This document shows positions 1-4,541 of a stretch of DNA of 5,682 nt, piece by piece (the stretch's first letter is position 1; each line of letters begins with the position of its first letter). Below the pieces are notes generated by a model that saw only the letters and a program-made list of their open reading frames with translations, searched no databases and was not told where the DNA came from. The DNA is from DHVE2 group archaeon (GTDB lineage Archaea > Thermoplasmatota > Thermoplasmata > Thermoplasmatales > Aciduliprofundaceae). Where the stretch lies: contig JALSPD010000004.1 of the NCBI GenBank assembly GCA_026986135.1, forward strand, positions 1-5,682, written 5' to 3'. The position numbers and the translations under genes are program-made.

Positions 1-594
1 AAGGGGGTCAAGCACAACCATGGTATCTGTGAAATCGTCAAGCTGTATTTTGTTTCTATCCACAATGGCAATCAGATTGTCCAGTTTTCTGGTGGCTGCT
101 GTCATAGCTGCTTCCCAGATGTTTCCCTCCTCAATCTCACCATCTCCCAGGAGAGCGTAAACCCTGTAATCCCGACCGTCCATCTTTCCAGCGAGGGCCA
201 TACCGATGGCCGCGCTCAAACCCTGTCCAAGTGAGCCGGTGCACATGTCCACACCCGGCACCATGAGTGAGGGATGCCCCTGGAGAAATGACTCAAGTTT
301 CCTGAACTTTAAAAGTTCATCCTCCGGGAAGAAGCCCCGCATTGCCAGGGCTGCATAGTAGGCGGGAGAAGCGTGTCCCTTGCTCAGAACAAATCTGTCT
401 CGGTCATCCCATTCTGGGTTTTTCGGATCAATGCGCATTTCGTGGAAGTAAAGCACAGCGAGAATGTCCGCGGCGCTTAAAGCGCCACCGGGATGCCCGG
501 ATTGCGCAGCGTACACCATCTTTATAACCCATGTTCTTATCTCATTGGCCCTGAGCTTCAGCTCTCTTATTTTTTCATCATCAATTGCCGCCAT
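1..594 (-). CDS. tkt: Transketolase, N-terminal subunit (partial, 3' end off the left edge)
   Basis: This is the thiamine diphosphate (ThDP)-binding half of a split transketolase, which moves two-carbon ketol units between sugar phosphates in the non-oxidative pentose phosphate pathway in the cytoplasm. The visible 198 codons start at ATG 594 and stay open to base 1. Seen in the translation: SGHPGG at residues 32-37, LSKGHASPAYYAAL at 70-83 and CTGSLGQGLS at 118-127. The ThDP motif starts with GDGE at 150-153 (G150, D151, G152) and ends at N181 in the DRNK stretch. These are the usual landmarks of the family. Archaea and many bacteria encode the enzyme as separate N- and C-terminal subunits; the C-terminal partner is expected next, left of the window, but cannot be seen. 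The gene lies 78 nt beyond the nuclease gene, past a terminator-like element, so it may be transcribed separately. The family assignment is secure; substrate preference is not visible. Confidence 0.95.
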   Translation of the reverse strand, partial: MAAIDDEKIRELKLRANEIRTWVIKMVYAAQSGHPGGALSAADILAVLYFHEMRIDPKNPEWDDRDRFVLSKGHASPAYYAALAMRGFFPEDELLKFRKLESFLQGHPSLMVPGVDMCTGSLGQGLSAAIGMALAGKMDGRDYRVYALLGDGEIEEGNIWEAAMTAATRKLDNLIAIVDRNKIQLDDFTDTMVVLDPL

Positions 595-631
595 GATGAT
601 GGTGTATCTCACAACCCCTTATTAGGATTTT

Positions 632-639
632 CCTTTAAG
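632..639 (-). promoter_or_regulatory. Possible weak TATA box for the transketolase gene
   Basis: On the minus strand this reads CTTAAAGG. A start about 26 nt downstream would give a leader of roughly 15 nt before ATG 594. The match to an archaeal TATA box is poor, and I see no strong Shine-Dalgarno site before this start. Read-through from the nuclease operon is an equally good explanation. Confidence 0.25.
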
Positions 640-665
640 CAAAGAGAGATGAAAAAATGCTTTGC
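639..665 (-). terminator. Probable terminator of the leftward nuclease operon
   Basis: Just after the stop of the Cas4-like gene, the minus strand carries a run of six T (plus-strand AAAAAA, 652-657). The run lies between inverted arms GCAAAG (639-644) and CTTTGC (660-665). Archaeal termination depends mainly on T-rich tracts, so the T run is the better evidence. The 6-bp stem with a 15-nt loop may be incidental. Confidence 0.4.
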
Positions 666-672
666 CACTGAG

Positions 673-1422
673 TTAATGCTCCTCCACACCACTGAAGAAT
701 CTTGCATATATATCGCAGAAATCCTTAAATCTGCAATTTCTGCATCTGTTTATGCTCGGCCTGATGCTAGGCACATTTTTCCCTTTAAGGATGCGGTACA
801 TCTCATCAAGTGTGCCAATCAGTATCTTCTCGTGTTCACTGGTGAATTCTCTGGCGGGTATTATGCTCTCTCCCGTATCCCTGTCCCTTATTTCAACATC
901 CAATCTTCTATCTATATTGTACATCTCCTTGAGGGCAAGGGCATACGCGTATGTCTGCATGATTGCACCTCTGTAAAACTTCTCTACATATTCCTCTGCC
1001 ACATGTTTATTGGGTTTATCGTCAATAACCACCACTCTGTCTGGAAGGATGAGCAGTTCATCCAGCCGTCCACCAATCTGGTATCTTCTGCGATACCGAT
1101 CCATCTTCGCTATTACCCGTACCTCCCTGAATCTGAAGCCAGTGCTTTCCTCACGGGACAATTCAAGGGCCTCCCTGATTCCAATAACCTCCTCCACCGC
1201 AATCTCGTGCTCAATTTGAAGATTCAGGTGCGCCTCGGTACCATGCTTCATCTCCTTCGTTACCTCCCCCCTTACTCCTTTCACCTTCTCAAGGTATATC
1301 TGGTACGGGCAGAAGAAGTAGGAGTTGATCCAGCTTATACCGATGTACTTTATTCCGCGATAGTAGGGGGGAAACTCATTCTCGTGGTCCTCAGGTATCC
1401 TTGCATTAACTATTCTCAACAT
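673..1422 (-). CDS. Cas4/RecB-like PD-(D/E)XK nuclease with iron-sulfur cysteines
   Basis: A 249-aa protein with the full Cas4-like layout. It has a first cysteine C38 in FFCPYQIYLEKV, a KHGTEAH stretch (H60, H65), GRLDE with D121, and the catalytic-type D134-D135-K136 in VVVIDDKPNK. QTYAY (Q156, Y160) follows, then a C-terminal cysteine group C227, C230, C236. In the Cas4/AddB/Dna2 families one N-terminal and three C-terminal cysteines hold a 4Fe-4S cluster, and the D...(D/E)xK residues bind the metal for DNA cleavage. Here the middle acid is Asp rather than the commoner Glu. No cas1, cas2 or CRISPR repeat is in the window, so a stand-alone DNA repair or processing nuclease is more likely than a CRISPR adaptation factor. 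It overlaps the upstream gene by 7 nt and has a GGGGGTG ribosome site 4 nt before ATG 1422, so it is translated as part of that operon. The nuclease fold is well supported; the biological role is unknown. Confidence 0.85.
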   Translation of the reverse strand: MLRIVNARIPEDHENEFPPYYRGIKYIGISWINSYFFCPYQIYLEKVKGVRGEVTKEMKHGTEAHLNLQIEHEIAVEEVIGIREALELSREESTGFRFREVRVIAKMDRYRRRYQIGGRLDELLILPDRVVVIDDKPNKHVAEEYVEKFYRGAIMQTYAYALALKEMYNIDRRLDVEIRDRDTGESIIPAREFTSEHEKILIGTLDEMYRILKGKNVPSIRPSINRCRNCRFKDFCDIYARFFSGVEEH

Positions 1423-1973
1423 TTAACACCCCCAACAACATTCTCAAAATCATCCTGAAATATGGGCGGTGAAACATAGGCGATTATGACCGACTCGTAC
1501 CTTTCCCTGCAGAAAAATGCGCCGAAATACAGTTTTATGGTGTCAGGCCTTCCCCACCCATCGTAGGGGTTCAGGTATCTTAGATGCACATCGTAATCAT
1601 CCATAACAACGCTGTGCCCGCCCACGATCGCCTTTTTTTCTCCCACCAGTTTTAGGTCAATATCCGCATTGTACCTTTTTTTGGTTTCATTTTCAATTAT
1701 TCCCTCCATAGCCCTGAGAATCTTGCTGTATGTGCTATCGGGAAGGTATGGAGTGCGCACAGTGGCAACAAGAAGTATGCCGGGAGTTGCGCTTGCTCGC
1801 ACATAAACCTTGTAAATTGTGTAGGGCATTGTTGTGTAAACCTTGCTTTCCTCCTCTTTATACTCGGAACTTGTTGCCGTTGCAGGATTCACGGGGTATG
1901 TGAAGAAGGAAAAGTAAATGGCAATCACTATGAGGTACGCGAGGAATCCAGAGAGGAGTTTGAGGTAATTCAC
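1416..1973 (-). CDS. Membrane-anchored protein with extracytoplasmic domain, unknown function
   Basis: A 185-aa protein I do not recognise. Residues about 7-25 form one hydrophobic helix after a short start containing a lysine, which fits a signal anchor or uncleaved signal peptide. From about residue 30 onwards it is polar and beta-rich, with many Tyr and Val, so it is probably outside the membrane. It has only two cysteines, C155 (FFCRERYE) and C185, which is the last residue; they could form a disulfide or a lipid or metal attachment, but this is a guess. The start is GTG 1973, the first start available after the upstream frame. Its GTGA overlaps the upstream stop by 4 nt, and a GGGGGTGAT site lies 3 nt upstream. 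The end overlaps the Cas4-like start. The pattern SVIIAYVSPP and the two-part sheet could suggest a PsbP-like or pilin-like fold, but I cannot support either. Confidence 0.8.
   Translation of the reverse strand: MNYLKLLSGFLAYLIVIAIYFSFFTYPVNPATATSSEYKEEESKVYTTMPYTIYKVYVRASATPGILLVATVRTPYLPDSTYSKILRAMEGIIENETKKRYNADIDLKLVGEKKAIVGGHSVVMDDYDVHLRYLNPYDGWGRPDTIKLYFGAFFCRERYESVIIAYVSPPIFQDDFENVVGGVKC
1427..1433 (-). promoter_or_regulatory. Ribosome binding site of the Cas4-like gene
   Basis: GGGGGTG on the minus strand, 4 nt before ATG 1422 and inside the 3' end of the membrane-anchored protein gene. It partly matches the GGAGGTGAT core and supports the chosen start. Confidence 0.6.
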
Positions 1974-2278
1974 ACCATCACCCCCATCGCAAATATGAGG
2001 ATGCCGAGTGCCAGGAACAGTATGGATTTGAAAATCTTCAATCTCTTTTTCTCCTTTAAATATCCATGCAGGGAGCCGATGCCGATTATGGTGAATGTCA
2101 CAGGCATGATTAGATTTCCCGGAAAGCCCATGCTAACTCCAAACGCTGCAATTAGTGTGTATGCACCAGAGATTATGCCGTAATAATACTCCGTTCCCTT
2201 CTCTCTGTACGCCCAGAACGCGTTGTGTGCCAGAAGGGGTATTGCGGCAGAGGCCAGTATGAGAACGGCAAAATCCAT
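1970..2278 (-). CDS. Small multi-pass membrane protein, unknown function
   Basis: A 102-aa, very hydrophobic protein not recognised as any family. Hydrophobic stretches at about residues 2-20, 34-50, 55-72 and 84-101 suggest four membrane helices. A charged loop at 24-30 (YREKGTE) and a basic loop at 74-84 (LKEKKRLKIFK) separate the outer pairs. With the positive loop inside, both ends would lie on the outer face, but the topology is uncertain. It is the first gene of the leftward operon. ATG 2278 lies 27 nt from the centre of a TATA-like box and has no Shine-Dalgarno site, which fits a leaderless message. The TGA stop overlaps the GTG start of the next gene by 4 nt, so the two proteins are probably translationally coupled and may form a membrane complex with the anchored protein. 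The link to the nuclease two genes downstream is unexplained. Confidence 0.8.
   Translation of the reverse strand: MDFAVLILASAAIPLLAHNAFWAYREKGTEYYYGIISGAYTLIAAFGVSMGFPGNLIMPVTFTIIGIGSLHGYLKEKKRLKIFKSILFLALGILIFAMGVMV
1977..1985 (-). promoter_or_regulatory. Ribosome binding site deciding the GTG 1973 start
   Basis: The minus strand reads GGGGGTGAT followed by three bases and then GTG 1973. It overlaps the last codons of the upstream membrane-protein gene. The GGTGAT core is the same as at the rightward operon genes, which favours this GTG although it is a non-ATG start. Confidence 0.6.
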
Positions 2279-2301
2279 GGTTTTGTATGGTTTAAAAATT
2301 A

Positions 2302-2309
2302 CTTAAATT
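2302..2309 (-). promoter_or_regulatory. TATA box of the leftward operon
   Basis: The minus strand reads AATTTAAG, preceded by a purine-rich AGAAA that could act as the TFB recognition element. Its centre is 27 nt from ATG 2278, the spacing expected if transcription starts at or next to the start codon. This is a pattern match only. Confidence 0.55.
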
Positions 2310-2334
2310 TTCTGGTATCTTACGAAAACCGCGG

Positions 2335-2352
2335 CAATGATCGGAAACATTG
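2335..2352 (+). promoter_or_regulatory. Possible operator: short inverted repeat upstream of the rightward promoter
   Basis: CAATG (2335-2339) and CATTG (2348-2352) form an inverted repeat with an 8-nt spacer, centred in the divergent region just before the BRE/TATA of the rightward operon. A CCGCGG palindrome lies next to it at 2329-2334. A transcription factor could bind here and act on both promoters, but 5-bp arms can arise by chance. Confidence 0.25.
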
Positions 2353-2354
2353 TG

Positions 2355-2371
2355 GAAAAACTTTAAATATT
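2355..2371 (+). promoter_or_regulatory. BRE/TATA promoter of the DUF5320-NifX-like operon
   Basis: A purine-rich GAAAAA (2355-2360, BRE-like) is followed by CTTTAAATATT, a good archaeal TATA box. A start 25-26 nt downstream, near 2391, would leave a leader of about 10 nt, just enough to contain the GGTGATC ribosome site before ATG 2402. Confidence 0.65.
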
Positions 2372-2391
2372 ATTTCGCATTTGTGTAAATT

Positions 2392-2398
2392 GGTGATC
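2392..2398 (+). promoter_or_regulatory. Ribosome binding site deciding the ATG 2402 start
   Basis: GGTGATC matches seven bases of the archaeal anti-Shine-Dalgarno complement (AGGAGGTGATCC) and lies 3 nt before ATG 2402. The reading frame is open further upstream to an ATG at 2225, but that start would lie beyond the TATA box and inside the divergent gene, so 2402 is preferred. Confidence 0.7.
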
Positions 2399-2401
2399 AA
2401 C

Positions 2402-2665
2402 ATGCCCAATGGAGATTGCACAGGGCCATACGGAAGACGCAGAGGTAGGAGATTGTTCGGAGAAGTTCTTGGGGGTAATTGTCTAGGTAGAAATGCGGAG
2501 AAAGGTCCCCGCGGAGGTGGGGGTTATCGCGGAAGGGGAGGATCTCGGGGTGTAATGCGTGCTCCAGAGTTTGCAGGCCAGGGCTATTCTTTCGGTGGTT
2601 GGATGGGTATGGGCAAAGGCAGAGGACGGAAGGGAAGAAGAGGAGGACGAGGAGGGAAATGGTAA
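2402..2665 (+). CDS. Small basic Gly/Arg-rich protein, DUF5320-like
   Basis: An 87-aa, strongly basic protein. Its start MPNGDCTGPYGRRRGRR resembles the MP-x-GDGTGP-x-G opening of DUF5320 proteins, which from my knowledge of the family are often encoded beside NifX-like iron-molybdenum cofactor-binding proteins, as here. Two cysteines (C6, C27) lie in the N-terminal third and could bind metal. Residues 36-50 and 74-87 contain RGG/RG repeats, more arginine than is usual for the family, and there are only four acidic residues. It lacks the C-terminal coiled coil seen in the 130-aa protein of the same operon. It is the first gene of the operon, and its TAA stop directly abuts the next ATG. The function of DUF5320 is not known. 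The RGG repeats could bind RNA, DNA or a membrane surface, which is inference. Low sequence complexity makes the family call moderate. Confidence 0.75.
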   Translation: MPNGDCTGPYGRRRGRRLFGEVLGGNCLGRNAEKGPRGGGGYRGRGGSRGVMRAPEFAGQGYSFGGWMGMGKGRGRKGRRGGRGGKW

Positions 2666-2872
2666 ATGCCAATGGGATACGGATGCAGAGGGAGACGCGG
2701 ATCCATTATGGGTTCCTATTTCCCGATAGTTTTGGATCTGGCTATTCTTGTTGGAATACTCTACATCCTGGTTTCTCTGTTTGTGATAGCGGCAGGGTAT
2801 GTCATTGCCCTTGGTGCCTTAATATTCCTGCGAGAAATCATGGTCAAGAGAAGATATTGGTTCTGGAGGTGA
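2666..2872 (+). CDS. Small membrane protein with DUF5320-like N-terminus
   Basis: A 68-aa protein that begins MPMGYGCRGRRG, like the Gly/Arg-rich starts of its neighbours, and then turns into a long hydrophobic stretch at about residues 19-55. That stretch is long enough for a tight two-helix hairpin or one long helix. It ends in a basic aromatic tail, KRRYWFWR. It has a single cysteine, C7. The ATG follows the upstream TAA with no gap, and the end overlaps the GGAGGTGAT ribosome site of the next gene, so all three are tightly packed. GGAGG at 2651-2655, part of the codons for the terminal Gly-Gly of the upstream protein, can serve as its ribosome site with a 10-nt spacer. It might bring the soluble members of this operon to the membrane. 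Homologues could easily be missed in annotation because of the size. Function unknown. Confidence 0.75.
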   Translation: MPMGYGCRGRRGSIMGSYFPIVLDLAILVGILYILVSLFVIAAGYVIALGALIFLREIMVKRRYWFWR

Positions 2873-2874
2873 TG
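2866..2874 (+). promoter_or_regulatory. Strong ribosome binding site of the 130-aa gene
   Basis: GGAGGTGAT, a nine-base match to the archaeal Shine-Dalgarno consensus and the best in the window, lies 4 nt before ATG 2879. It overlaps the stop of the upstream gene (2870-2872) and suggests that this gene is translated strongly relative to its neighbours. Confidence 0.75.
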
Positions 2875-2878
2875 TGAG

Positions 2879-3271
2879 ATGTACTGGTATTATGGATATG
2901 GACCCGGATTTGGTTGGGGACGCGGTAGAGGAAGAGGATTTGGAAGAGGTCGTGGCTGGGGACGTGGAATGGGAAGAGGCTGGGGTTACGGAGCAACCCT
3001 TGGATACTGCCCATGGACTGGATTACCAAGGGGCTGGAGATGGATGGCCCCATATGGATCTCCATATACAGCGCCCTATAATGTGAATTACAACCCATAC
3101 TACAATGTACCCATGCCTCCGCAGAGATATTACTCCTATCCTTACAGGCAATATCCTAATTCCGTTATGCCAGGGGAATACGATGAGGTAAGAGCTCTTG
3201 AAGAAGAGGAAAAATACCTGGAAGAGAGACTCAGGGAGATTGAAAAGAGAATAAATGAACTGAAAAGGTGA
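2879..3271 (+). CDS. DUF5320-like protein with GRG repeats and C-terminal coiled coil
   Basis: A 130-aa protein in three parts. Residues 1-38 are a Gly/Arg/aromatic repeat (GRGRGRGFGRGRGWGRG at 14-30). Residues 41-98 start with a conserved-looking CPWTGLPRGWRW (44-55, its only cysteine C44) and continue as a Tyr/Pro/Asn-rich linker. Residues 100-130 are a charged heptad helix (LEEEEKYLEERLREIEKRI) that should form a coiled coil. A Gly-rich head with a C-terminal coiled coil is the usual DUF5320 layout. The tail closely matches the tail of the NifX-like protein encoded next, which suggests heterodimer formation. Its TGA stop lies in the GGTGAT ribosome site of that gene, so translation is probably coupled. 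No enzymatic motif is visible. It may act as a partner or carrier for the NifX-like protein; this is inferred from context only. Confidence 0.85.
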   Translation: MYWYYGYGPGFGWGRGRGRGFGRGRGWGRGMGRGWGYGATLGYCPWTGLPRGWRWMAPYGSPYTAPYNVNYNPYYNVPMPPQRYYSYPYRQYPNSVMPGEYDEVRALEEEEKYLEERLREIEKRINELKR

Positions 3272-3272
3272 T
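3266..3272 (+). promoter_or_regulatory. Ribosome binding site deciding the ATG 3277 start
   Basis: AGGTGAT lies 4 nt before ATG 3277 and contains the stop codon of the upstream gene. A GTG at 3268 would give a protein three residues longer, but it sits inside this site. The same GGTGAT-to-start spacing is used at the other genes of the operon. Confidence 0.75.
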
Positions 3273-3276
3273 ATTA

Positions 3277-3747
3277 ATGAAGGTTGCTATTACAGCGGAC
3301 GTGGCCGATGAAAACTCACCTGTCTCCATGGTTTTCGGTAGATGCGCTTATTATGCAATATACGACACCGAGACTAACCGTCTGGATTTTGTACCCAATC
3401 CTGGTGCTATGATTCCCAGAGGTGCAGGTGTGCAGGCGGGACAGTTTCTCGTGGAACAGGGGGTACAGATGCTGATCACAGGAGGAATGACCGGGCCAAA
3501 TGCAACGATGGTGCTTAATCAGGCTGGAATCAGGATAATCAATGGTTTTACAGGCAGGATAAGAGATGCCATAGAACAGTTACGCAGCGGTAGGTTGGGC
3601 GGAGTGTCTTATCAGAGAACCCCGTACGGTTCAGCAGGGACGGAACTTTCCCCTGAAGATGAGTTAAGGATGCTTGAAGAGGAAAAGGCAAGGATTGAGG
3701 AGAGGCTAGAGGAGATAAAAAGAAGACTCAGGGAACTCAAAAAGTAA
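3277..3747 (+). CDS. NifX/NifB-type iron-molybdenum cofactor-binding domain protein with coiled-coil tail
   Basis: A 156-aa protein. Residues 1-107 are a dinitrogenase iron-molybdenum cofactor-binding domain, an RNase H-like fold. They include MKVAITAD at the start, VFGRCAYYAIYD (19-30), GAGVQAGQFLVEQGVQMLITGGMTGPNA (49-76, key residues G69-G70 and G73-P74-N75-A76), AGIRIINGFTGRIRDAIEQL (83-102). Residues 108-124 are a linker, and 125-156 a coiled coil rich in Glu, Arg and Leu. In the nitrogenase system this domain carries iron-sulfur or FeMo-cofactor precursors. Stand-alone archaeal members are common in organisms without nitrogenase, and no nif gene is visible here, so a general iron-sulfur or metal-cluster role is more likely. 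Where many relatives have His before FGR, this one has Val, and its only cysteine is C23. It is last in the operon, followed by a T-rich terminator. Confidence 0.9.
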   Translation: MKVAITADVADENSPVSMVFGRCAYYAIYDTETNRLDFVPNPGAMIPRGAGVQAGQFLVEQGVQMLITGGMTGPNATMVLNQAGIRIINGFTGRIRDAIEQLRSGRLGGVSYQRTPYGSAGTELSPEDELRMLEEEKARIEERLEEIKRRLRELKK

Positions 3748-3763
3748 GGAAAAATCAAAAACA

Positions 3764-3780
3764 TTTTCTTATTTTCATTT
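3764..3780 (+). terminator. T-rich terminator of the DUF5320-NifX-like operon
   Basis: TTTTCTTATTTTCATTT, starting 16 nt after the TAA stop, is the kind of pyrimidine/T-rich tract that ends archaeal transcription. No stable hairpin is seen before it. Confidence 0.55.
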
Positions 3781-3793
3781 CTAATAATCACCA

Positions 3794-3808
3794 CGCAAAA
3801 TTTAAATA
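3794..3808 (+). promoter_or_regulatory. BRE/TATA promoter of the KaiC-like operon, leaderless type
   Basis: CGCAAAA is followed by TTTAAATA, a near-ideal archaeal TATA box centred 27 nt before ATG 3831. There is no Shine-Dalgarno site directly before the ATG, so transcription probably starts at the start codon itself. Confidence 0.7.
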
Positions 3809-3830
3809 AGTACCGAGGGGTTTTTGATAT

Positions 3831-4538
3831 ATGAGAATCAGGACAGGCATACAGGGTTTTGATGAGATCGTGCAGGGTGGGCTGATTCAAAATAGGGTTT
3901 ATATTGTAGCAGGTCCACCAGGTGCTGGAAAGACAACCTTTGGAATACATTTTTTAGTTCAGGGAGCGAAGGAGGGAGAGCGTGGTCTTTATGTCTCTCT
4001 AACCGAGGATCCACGAAACATAATTGAGGATATGTCAGGTTACTCTTTCAATCTCAAGAGATACACTCTTGCTGGACTAATTCTCTTTGTTGATATGGGT
4101 CCGTTGAGCATACAGTATATGAACGCTATAAAAAACAGGGAGAAGATGAGAAGCACATACGCGGAGGAAGTCTTTAAAAAGATAAGTACACTGGTGAAGA
4201 TGAAGGGGGTAAAGAGGATTGTAATTGATTCTGTACTGACACTCAAATACGGAAGTGGGGGTGAGGAGGATCAGAACAGGGAAATAGCAAGATTTTTCAG
4301 AAGTTTGAAAGATCTAAAAGCCACAACACTTATTCTCTCTGAGATGACTGATCTGTCCAACTACAGTCCTGAGCACTACATGGCGCATGGTGTGATATTT
4401 CTTCATAACTTTTTGAATGGAAACACTATGACAAGGGCGCTTCAGGTAATCAAGATGCGTGGAACAAGGCATGATTGTGATATGCACAAGATGGAAATAA
4501 CCTCTGAAGGTATAAGAGTATTTAGCACGAAGGTGTGA
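3831..4538 (+). CDS. Single-domain KaiC-like (RecA superfamily) ATPase
   Basis: A 235-aa P-loop ATPase of the archaeal KaiC/RAD55-like group. It opens with the usual TGIQGFDEIVQGGL (5-18), then the Walker A motif GPPGAGKT (28-35). The catalytic acidic pair follows strand two as E59-D60, where KaiC proper has two Glu. Walker B is RIVIDS (129-134, D133). The late motif KMRGTRHD (208-215) matches the KMRGT(K/R)H signature of KaiC-like proteins. One ATPase domain is present, while cyanobacterial KaiC has two, and no kaiA or kaiB is nearby. Archaeal single-domain members are thought to act as ATP-dependent switches in signalling or motility rather than as clocks. The start is set by the leaderless-type promoter. 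The next gene follows after 3 nt, so the two products probably work together. The ATPase call is secure; the process it controls is unknown. Confidence 0.93.
   Translation: MRIRTGIQGFDEIVQGGLIQNRVYIVAGPPGAGKTTFGIHFLVQGAKEGERGLYVSLTEDPRNIIEDMSGYSFNLKRYTLAGLILFVDMGPLSIQYMNAIKNREKMRSTYAEEVFKKISTLVKMKGVKRIVIDSVLTLKYGSGGEEDQNREIARFFRSLKDLKATTLILSEMTDLSNYSPEHYMAHGVIFLHNFLNGNTMTRALQVIKMRGTRHDCDMHKMEITSEGIRVFSTKV
4531..4535 (+). promoter_or_regulatory. Ribosome binding site of the zinc-ribbon/CheC-like gene
   Basis: AGGTG, encoded within the last codons of the KaiC-like gene, lies 6 nt before ATG 4542. It supports coupled translation of the two genes. Confidence 0.55.
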
Positions 4539-4541
4539 AAA

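Noticed and set aside
673..1422. Cas4-like gene as a sign of a CRISPR-Cas locus
   Set aside because: No cas1, cas2, effector genes or repeat-spacer array were seen on either strand, and Cas4-like nucleases often occur outside CRISPR loci.
493..1458. A 321-codon open frame on the plus strand across the transketolase start and the Cas4-like gene
   Set aside because: It runs antisense to two genes with clear family motifs, crosses their intergenic gap, shows no recognisable domain and has no promoter or ribosome site. It is a by-product of minus-strand codon use.
2225..2401. N-terminal extension of the 87-aa gene to an ATG at 2225
   Set aside because: The extension would overlap the divergent membrane-protein gene and contain the TATA box and ribosome site. 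The DUF5320-like opening begins exactly at ATG 2402.
2599..2877. A 92-codon plus-strand frame overlapping the 87-aa and 68-aa genes
   Set aside because: It has no ribosome site. The other two frames give a DUF5320-like start and a clean membrane segment with tight gene packing, while this frame gives a random-looking sequence.
2915..2991. GRG/GGA-type repeat as a possible DNA tandem repeat or CRISPR-like array
   Set aside because: The repeat follows codon periodicity of Gly-Arg-aromatic residues with varied third positions, so it is selected at the protein level. There are no spacers.
3268..3276. GTG 3268 as start of the NifX-like gene
   Set aside because: The GTG lies inside the AGGTGAT ribosome site. 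ATG 3277 has the same spacing as the other operon genes, and MKVAITAD is the usual family start.
3277..3747. NifX-like gene as evidence of nitrogen fixation
   Set aside because: Stand-alone proteins of this fold are common in archaea without nitrogenase, and no nifH, nifD, nifK, nifE or nifB is in the window.
3831..4538. KaiC-like gene as a circadian clock component
   Set aside because: It has one ATPase domain instead of two and no kaiA or kaiB beside it. The single-domain archaeal group is broader than clock KaiC.
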